This document shows, piece by piece, positions 58,211 to 64,000 of a stretch of 64,000 nt of DNA; position 1 is the stretch's first letter, and each line of letters starts with the position of its first letter. Origin of the DNA: Lonicera japonica (Eukaryota; Streptophyta; Magnoliopsida; Dipsacales; Caprifoliaceae); contig JAKCWG010000107.1 in the NCBI GenBank assembly GCA_021464415.1, forward strand, positions 1 through 64,000. The letters run 5' to 3'. The notes below the pieces were generated by a model, which saw only the letters and a list, made by a program, of their open reading frames with translations, was not told where the DNA came from and made no database searches. A program made the position numbers and the translations under genes.

Positions 58211-59560
58211 ATGAGTGAATGTGGCAGAGGCGGTGGAGGCTTCGATAATGGCCGTGGAAGTCAAGACAGAGGGGGGGGCAATCGTCCCTCATCCAAGTAA
58301 CCCTAGTAACACAGGAAGATGTACCATGATCCCTTATCCAGCAATTCCGGTCCCTACAATGAACGTAGTATATAGATACCAAATATTGTGCCAAATTTCA
58401 AAGCCTTTTAATTTGGTATTAGCTAGTTAACCCAATATAAATGACCCATTTGATATCTATAGCCCAAAGTATCAGCCTATCAAAACCAATTACCAAAAAT
58501 ATAAAAAGTCAGCCTCGGAATACATTCCGAATTACGAAGTAAACCTTTTTTATGTTGAATCCCATATGGTCATAAGAGATGACCTAATTCAACTTTCCAT
58601 GCAATATTTTCCCCTTGGATGGCATTTCGTTCCTTTAGCCCCTTTTAAATCACTCACCTATTACAAGGATATACCTATCCAAACTAAGTCAATTCCCATC
58701 AAACCTATTTAAGATAGGGAAGATGAAACCAGAGTCATTTACCACTCCCTTTATATTAAACAAATAATCCCTATGCCTGATTGGGATAAACATCCTTCAG
58801 ATCTCCATCTTCTCCATAATCAGGACAACCATTTTTGTTATTATGACTGTATTGAATTTTAGCATAAGATATTCTTTTACTAAAATCAGTCATTCATGAT
58901 TTATTCAATTTGACCACAAATTCAAAGTCAAATCCCCTTTTGGTTAAACATTTGGTGGGAAAGATACGGACCAACTATGTCCCTTTAGCCGGAACCACTT
59001 CAACACCAAGTAAACCATTTTAGTAAAGCCAAGTACAACCCAAAATACAAAGGTATACCCGTACTGCTACAATTCATTAGTAAATATAAATTCCCATGGA
59101 TACTCAAGTGGCATGATAATCTTAAAAACCCAATTATCAAGTCAACCATATAGTCATCAGGCCCATCCCAAGCCATAGTAAACCAATACAGCCAAATTGA
59201 TATGGTCACCCTCCCATTTTTTATTAAATGGTGGGATAAATTCAATGTTAATAAAATTGTTGGACAAGTCCAGAAAGAATTTCCAACTATTCCTACATTT
59301 ACACCCTAGTAAGCCCATTAAATGTTCCCCATCCAAAGTCTATCAAGGAAAAATGATCTATTAGCGGAACCAAGTAAATTAAATCCAAGTCAAGCCTAAC
59401 TGGATCCATTGATACATCAGATATCAAGAAGTGTTCCAAGTCAAAGTTAAAACTATTAGCCCAAGCCCTCAGCGAACGGGTTATAGAGTTATAAGAGGAA
59501 GACTAAGAAGAAAATTCATCCAAGTCTTATCAAGGCTCCATATCCAGTAAGGATCATTAT
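58211..59560 (+). pseudogene. Downstream ORF remnant of the pararetrovirus relic
   Basis: It begins with ATG 58211 and a Gly/Arg-rich start (CGRGGGGFDNGRG). Coding-like pieces follow with many stops (58440-58710, 58730-58860, 59020-59310), with motifs such as YFPLGWHFVPLAPF and FIKWWDKFN. Florendoviruses have a second ORF of unknown function after the polymerase, which fits the position. I do not recognise a conserved domain. Confidence 0.4.
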
Positions 59561-60132
59561 AACAGTCAATTATTTCAGGATGCTTAAACTTAGTATTAAT
59601 TTATCCGAGAAAAGCTAACACTGATATTTTGCTCATGGGTTTTATCCCAAGTTAACTTGATTCTGTCAGTCATCAAGTCCTCATGCATAGTTTGAAGTAT
59701 ATCAGCTTAAAGCACAAACATGGAGAATCTCGAGGCTACTTTTCAACTCTAATACTGCTTATGAATAGTAAAAGCATTATTACTATTCATCTTTAGTGAA
59801 AAGGTTAATCATTTTGACCCCGCGTGGTGCCATAGTCCCCTCTCCAGCTTTAGCTATAAAAAAGAAGGAAGACAGAAGAATGAAGCAAGTCTGATACCTA
59901 TTGGAAGAAGAAATCTCTACATTAGAATTTCATTCTTGTATTCACAAAATCAGTTGAAAAATTTGTAATTTAATTTTCAAGTCATGCTTTTTGAAACATT
60001 TTATTCAGTAATCATTAAGTAAACTTTGTAAGTTAACTTATCTTGTACTTTGTAATTTCATTTTAGTAATCTATTTTAGTTAATTATGTTGATTATCCAC
60101 GCACTCTTTTGCATTCTTCATACAGCTTCTTG
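59561..60132 (+). other. Non-coding tail of the relic, TATA-like box
   Basis: No coding. GCTATAAAAAAGAAGG near 59850 is a good TATA box with a possible leader after it. It may be the pararetrovirus promoter region, since in this family the promoter lies after the last ORF. Inference from position. Confidence 0.35.
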
Positions 60133-61670
60133 CACTACACCAATGGGGGTATGGGCGATGTAGCCAATTGATTACGACGCCTAGGATATACACAAGTGGC
60201 ATATAAACACATACGCCGCCTTCGGTTTTTTTAGTCGACGTAGGATAATATTGCGTCTCCTAGGATAAAACTAGGCGATGTAGGTGATACCTACTGCGAA
60301 CACCCCAATCCACGACTCTCGTGCGAATAAAGCAAGCATCTTGCATATTATCATGAGTCGTCATGCATGTAGAAGACTGATAGAAAGACTCTAATTCCGG
60401 ACGCGTTGGGAGTCGAAGATAACCCTTGTTGCCTCTTCGCTTACTAGGACAGGGATCGACCTGCGCATTTTGTGAGCCAGCCGCACCCCCCAACCGCACG
60501 CCCAACCGTACGGCTACCTGCCAACCGTACAGTTGGCACACCCCCTATCGCACGCCCTAGCCGCACCCCATGCGGCTACCCCTGCGGTTGGCCTCTTTGG
60601 AGGGTTTTTTGGTGGAATTTTAGCTATAAATAGGACCCTTGGGATCCCATTTTGAGGGATCAACACTCAATAGTGTTTCTAGTACGTAGAAGCTCTGTCA
60701 AAATCGTTACAGAGTCATTTTAGAGAAATTCTGAGAGAGAGTTTTAGAGAGAGAAAATCTAGAGAGAGAAAGTTCTAGAGAGAGAAGGAGGCAAGCAAGG
60801 CGATCAAGACAAGGTTCTTATTTTTTCTTCAGGCACGTCAGGTACGTTATTCTGCCACTCTACTAATTTTAATACCTCATTTAAATTCCTTTTTAATACA
60901 GAAAGTTAGATAACTTGCAAAGAAGTTCACTGCTTTCAAAATAAATCCCTTTCTAAATTTTACAAGAAATCTAAAATCCGTTTTGACACGTTTTCAAAAC
61001 AAACAAAAATACAAAAATAGTTTCCAAAGAAAGGAACTACGAGACTCTGATTTCATTCTATGAATGAATACGTAGGCGCTCGCAAAGCTAAAGTCTGATT
61101 TCAAAATATTGTTTTAAACTAAATTTATCCGAAAAGGACTATTCTGAAAACCATTCGAACTACTTGCAAGATATCTAAAGTAGGAATTAGATACATGATC
61201 CATTAAGAGACCGAAAGGGCGAATTGGGTGCCTAACACCTTCCCAATTCGTAACGTAGTTCCCGAATCCTAGTAAAGTCAATTTTCAAAATAAATCTCTG
61301 GTTTCAAACGTATGAAAGATAGTTCGTTATCGAATTGTCCTTCGTACGATCTTTTGTTTGTTTTCTCGTAAAACAAACTGGCGACTCTACAAACACGTTT
61401 TCAAACCAAACCGAGAATGAGGACTCATCTTCTTCTCGGGTCGCGGGGGTCCGGATTCTCACACCTACGTCGTCTAAAAATACCTTAGGCGACGTAGAAA
61501 ACAACCTACGTCGCCTAAAATCCTTTAACCACTGACACTTTATGTGATGGTCAACTAGGGTTTGACCGAGCCCTTTAGGCGACGTACTTATATATCTACA
61601 TCGCCTTATGTTAACTCTTAGGCGACATATGTATATACTTACATCGCCTAAAGGTCTTTTTATCTTCACA
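60133..61670. mobile_element. CACTA-type transposon end with subterminal repeats, split by a solo LTR
   Basis: CACTACACCAATGGG at 60133 has the 5' terminus typical of CACTA elements. It is followed by repeated TAGGCGACGTAG / CTACGTCGCCTA words in both orientations at 60145-60290, continuing at 61464-61655. CACTA elements carry such subterminal repeats for transposase binding. The other terminus was not found, so it may be truncated. Confidence 0.6.
60295..61463 (+). repeat. Solo LTR with target duplication CCTAC
   Basis: TGCGAACACC...GATTCTCACA, 1169 bp, flanked by CCTAC at 60290-60294 and 61464-61468. TATA box CTATAAATAGG at about 60623-60633. Upstream (60491-60597) are several short inverted words: AACCGTACGG, CCAACCGTACAGTTGG, and AGCCGC with GCGGCT. 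The ACTGGCGACTCTAC block near 61377 is like the 5' end region of Tat-group gypsy elements. Orientation is from the TATA box. Confidence 0.82.
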
Positions 61671-61867
61671 GAGCAACAACTCTTCCATTTTTGGGATTTG
61701 AAGGGTTTTGAGTGAATTTTTGGCGATTTTGGTTATTTGAAGCTGAAAATCAACATCATTTCTCTCATTAAAGGCTAATTTGGTCTTTAGGTACTTTATC
61801 TCAATTCAAGTATATGTTTAGAGCAGTCGAGATTTAACCGCCGAATCTTCCCTCGGATGGCTCCTCT

Positions 61868-64000
61868 TGTAACGACCAGAATTTCCTAAAATACTTATTT
61901 ACTCTAAACTAATATATGTATATACTGTAAATTAATATGTGTTCTCTGATTTGTCTTGTGGTGAATTTATTGTGTTGCCAATTTATTATACTAAGTTAAA
62001 AAATATAATTTAAAGTATATGTAATTAGTTTTGAAACTTAATTTTTTGATATGTTCTCCTTTGAAAAAACATATCTTTTATTATGTTGAGAATTTTTATG
62101 TGCAACCAATTTTGTTTGAAACTAGACTTGATGAGCTTTAGTTTGAGCACAAATTTCACTACATTTTGATGTTTAATGAATTAGTTACTATTTTTGAAAG
62201 TTGACTTTATTGTGCTGTGAGTTTGACCTGCGGGAATTAAAGAAAAAATAAAATTAGTTTTCAGGCCTTGAGTAATTATAATTATATGGGCCATTGGGTT
62301 AATTTAAAAGGTTAATTTATATGTATTATTTTATTTGTTATAAGACTTATTTTGGCTGCCCTTAATTATATTAGAAAACCCTAGCATGAATATATGTTAG
62401 GTTCTTAACACAAATAGGGTTTTGCGAAATTAGAATACTACGTATCATCGTACGGCCGTTTGTAGAGAAGAAGAGAAGCAAGAGAGAGCCCGAGTAGATG
62501 CAAAATAAATTTGGTTCTTCCCTTTTCGATTATCCGGTGAGTATTTCTCACCTTTATTACGTGGATTTCGATACATGTACATATATATAACCTACTTTGT
62601 TTTGAATCAATTTATATTGGTTGTTCTTTTGGATATCTTTTGTTTGATCAATTAAACTTTTATTAGTTCTAATGAGTGATTGTCACCCTCTCATTGTGGT
62701 TTTTATTCATGCATGTTGTTTTGAATTTCTTTTAACCTAATTTTTATGAAAGAGGCTTATTATATTTTTATTCAATTGCTTGTAAGTTCTTAATGACAAA
62801 TCTCAGTTATATAGTTTTATTAAAATCTGAGAAAATTACATAGAGCAATATTATGAGTTAAAAGTTTTGTGGATTTGGAATTGAAATAATGGGATTTTTA
62901 ATTTGGGAGATATCAATTTTACAAAATCTGGGTGTTAAAATATTTGATATTGACCAGATTGCTGTCACACATCTGTGGTTTCGAGTTTGGTTGGGGTAGT
63001 AAACTTTCGTGTAAAATTCTAAAAATATTTGGGAAGTTAATATCTTGTGTTAGGAGAATTTGAGCTTTGGAATTGGTCGGATATGATTTTTATGTTGAGA
63101 GTTATTGAAGTTATAAAAATAGTGCGCTGCAAAATCTGATGCGGAATAGATCATATACCTGTTAGCAAAACATTCACAACTCCTAGAATTTAAATTATTT
63201 TTAGTTGAATCCAAGTGCATAAAACTAGACATGGCCAGCTATATTGTGTAATTTTTCTGAAATTTTTATATTGTTGATTTATCTCTAGAATTTATGTGAA
63301 GTTAATGGTTGTGCCGATTTAAGATGTTGTTTGTGTTCTTGCTTCTTTTTTTTTGTTTTTTTTTTGTGTAGGGGTAACTTATGTTTTAAAATAAATTTAT
63401 TAGGAGCCTTTAAAAATTGGGATTATGAGGTTCTAAAAGGATTTTTGGTATGATTGTATTTAGTTTGTTGGTATGATTGTATTTAGTTTGTGAAATTGTT
63501 TACTTGATTGACATTTGGAATACTATAAACAATACATAATTGGTGGAATTATTTGTCTTAAGCTTTTAGACTTGATATTTGGTAAATGTGTGAGTATGAT
63601 TTTGTTTTTGGGACAAGTCTATATTCTTGTTGAGATTGATTATAAAGTTTCTTTGTATATTAAGTATTAGAGTTGTATCAACTATGAGTCAATTTTATTA
63701 AAATTGACCAGAAAAGTCATAGGACAATTCCTTAATCACGCCATTGCTCCCTTTTCATGATTTGATATTGGATTTGATTCAACATTTAGGTGGATTTCCC
63801 ATGATTTTTGTGAAAAGAAAACTTTGGTGAAAGCCAATGAAATTTATGATTTTGACCGTAAGCCAGATGGTGGCTTGTGATGTTTGTCGTACTTGTTATA
63901 TTGTTGAATAGACGAGTGGATTATATGTGGTTTTACTCACAGAAGGGTGTGTGTTTTGGCACGCAAACGTATAACTAGCCTTCCGAAGAAGGTCGGAACT
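61868..64000 (+). repeat. Probable start of another LTR, running off the window
   Basis: TGTAACGACCAGAATTTCC at 61868 has the form of many gypsy LTR heads. The following 2.1 kb is non-coding and T-rich. No partner, PBS or target duplication is visible, so this rests on the terminal motif. Confidence 0.3.

Noticed and set aside
59880..59930. TCTGATACC near 59907 as a pararetrovirus primer-binding site
   Set aside because: It is in the wrong orientation for the plus-strand genome, where TGGTATCAGAGC is expected.

Overview
This window looks like intergenic nuclear DNA of a eudicot plant. It is AT-rich and dominated by nested LTR retrotransposons of plant-specific lineages. It also holds MITEs, a CACTA-type end, an endogenous plant pararetrovirus relic, and one recognisable host-type gene with a plant intron (a DIVARICATA-like MYB). 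There is no bacterial-style operon, no rRNA or tRNA gene, and no CRISPR array. The species cannot be named from this sequence.

Layout. 1-10804 is an Athila-like Ty3/gypsy element on the minus strand. Its gag-pol is one continuous frame broken by six stop codons, while its extra 392-codon ORF (1892-3070) is intact. 10805-14381 is a decayed Ty1/copia element (minus) whose 3' end is cut off by the gypsy LTR. 14483-19235 is a non-autonomous gypsy-type element with two 1709-bp LTRs around a non-coding core. It sits inside an old copia LTR fragment that has a second copy near 50.6-50.9 kb. 19.5-28.8 kb is mostly non-coding and holds an LTR relic, a nested MITE with an A/T minisatellite, and a deleted gypsy relic (23545-25534). 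28864-30662 is a solo LTR. 32448-38700 is a gag-only copia element split by a solo LTR (36005-37926). 41059-42612 is the MYB gene, with two in-frame stops in exon 1. 46421-47151 is a hAT-like MITE. 47380-50436 is a non-autonomous LTR element carrying an unfamiliar 356-codon ORF. 50.6-57.4 kb is a tangle of a copia gag, two gypsy LTRs in opposite orientation, and a split gypsy gag. 57.5-59.6 kb is a caulimovirid (florendovirus-like) relic. 60133-61670 is a CACTA-like end split by a solo LTR. From 61868 a further LTR probably begins and runs off the window.

The most interesting signal is a shared promoter-region architecture. Several LTR families with unrelated sequence (gypsy and copia) carry short perfect palindromes in pairs, with a start-to-start spacing of 20-22 bp, usually four per LTR. 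They often lie upstream of a TATA-like box. The palindrome differs by family (CATGATCGATCATG, TCTGATCGATCAGA, TCAGTCGACTGA, an ACCGGT core), but the spacing is kept. A copy also lies inside the Athila-like element, just upstream of the intact extra ORF and its gene-like leader. I read this as a candidate twin-palindrome U3 module, possibly bound by a dimeric protein or targeted by silencing. The function is inference.
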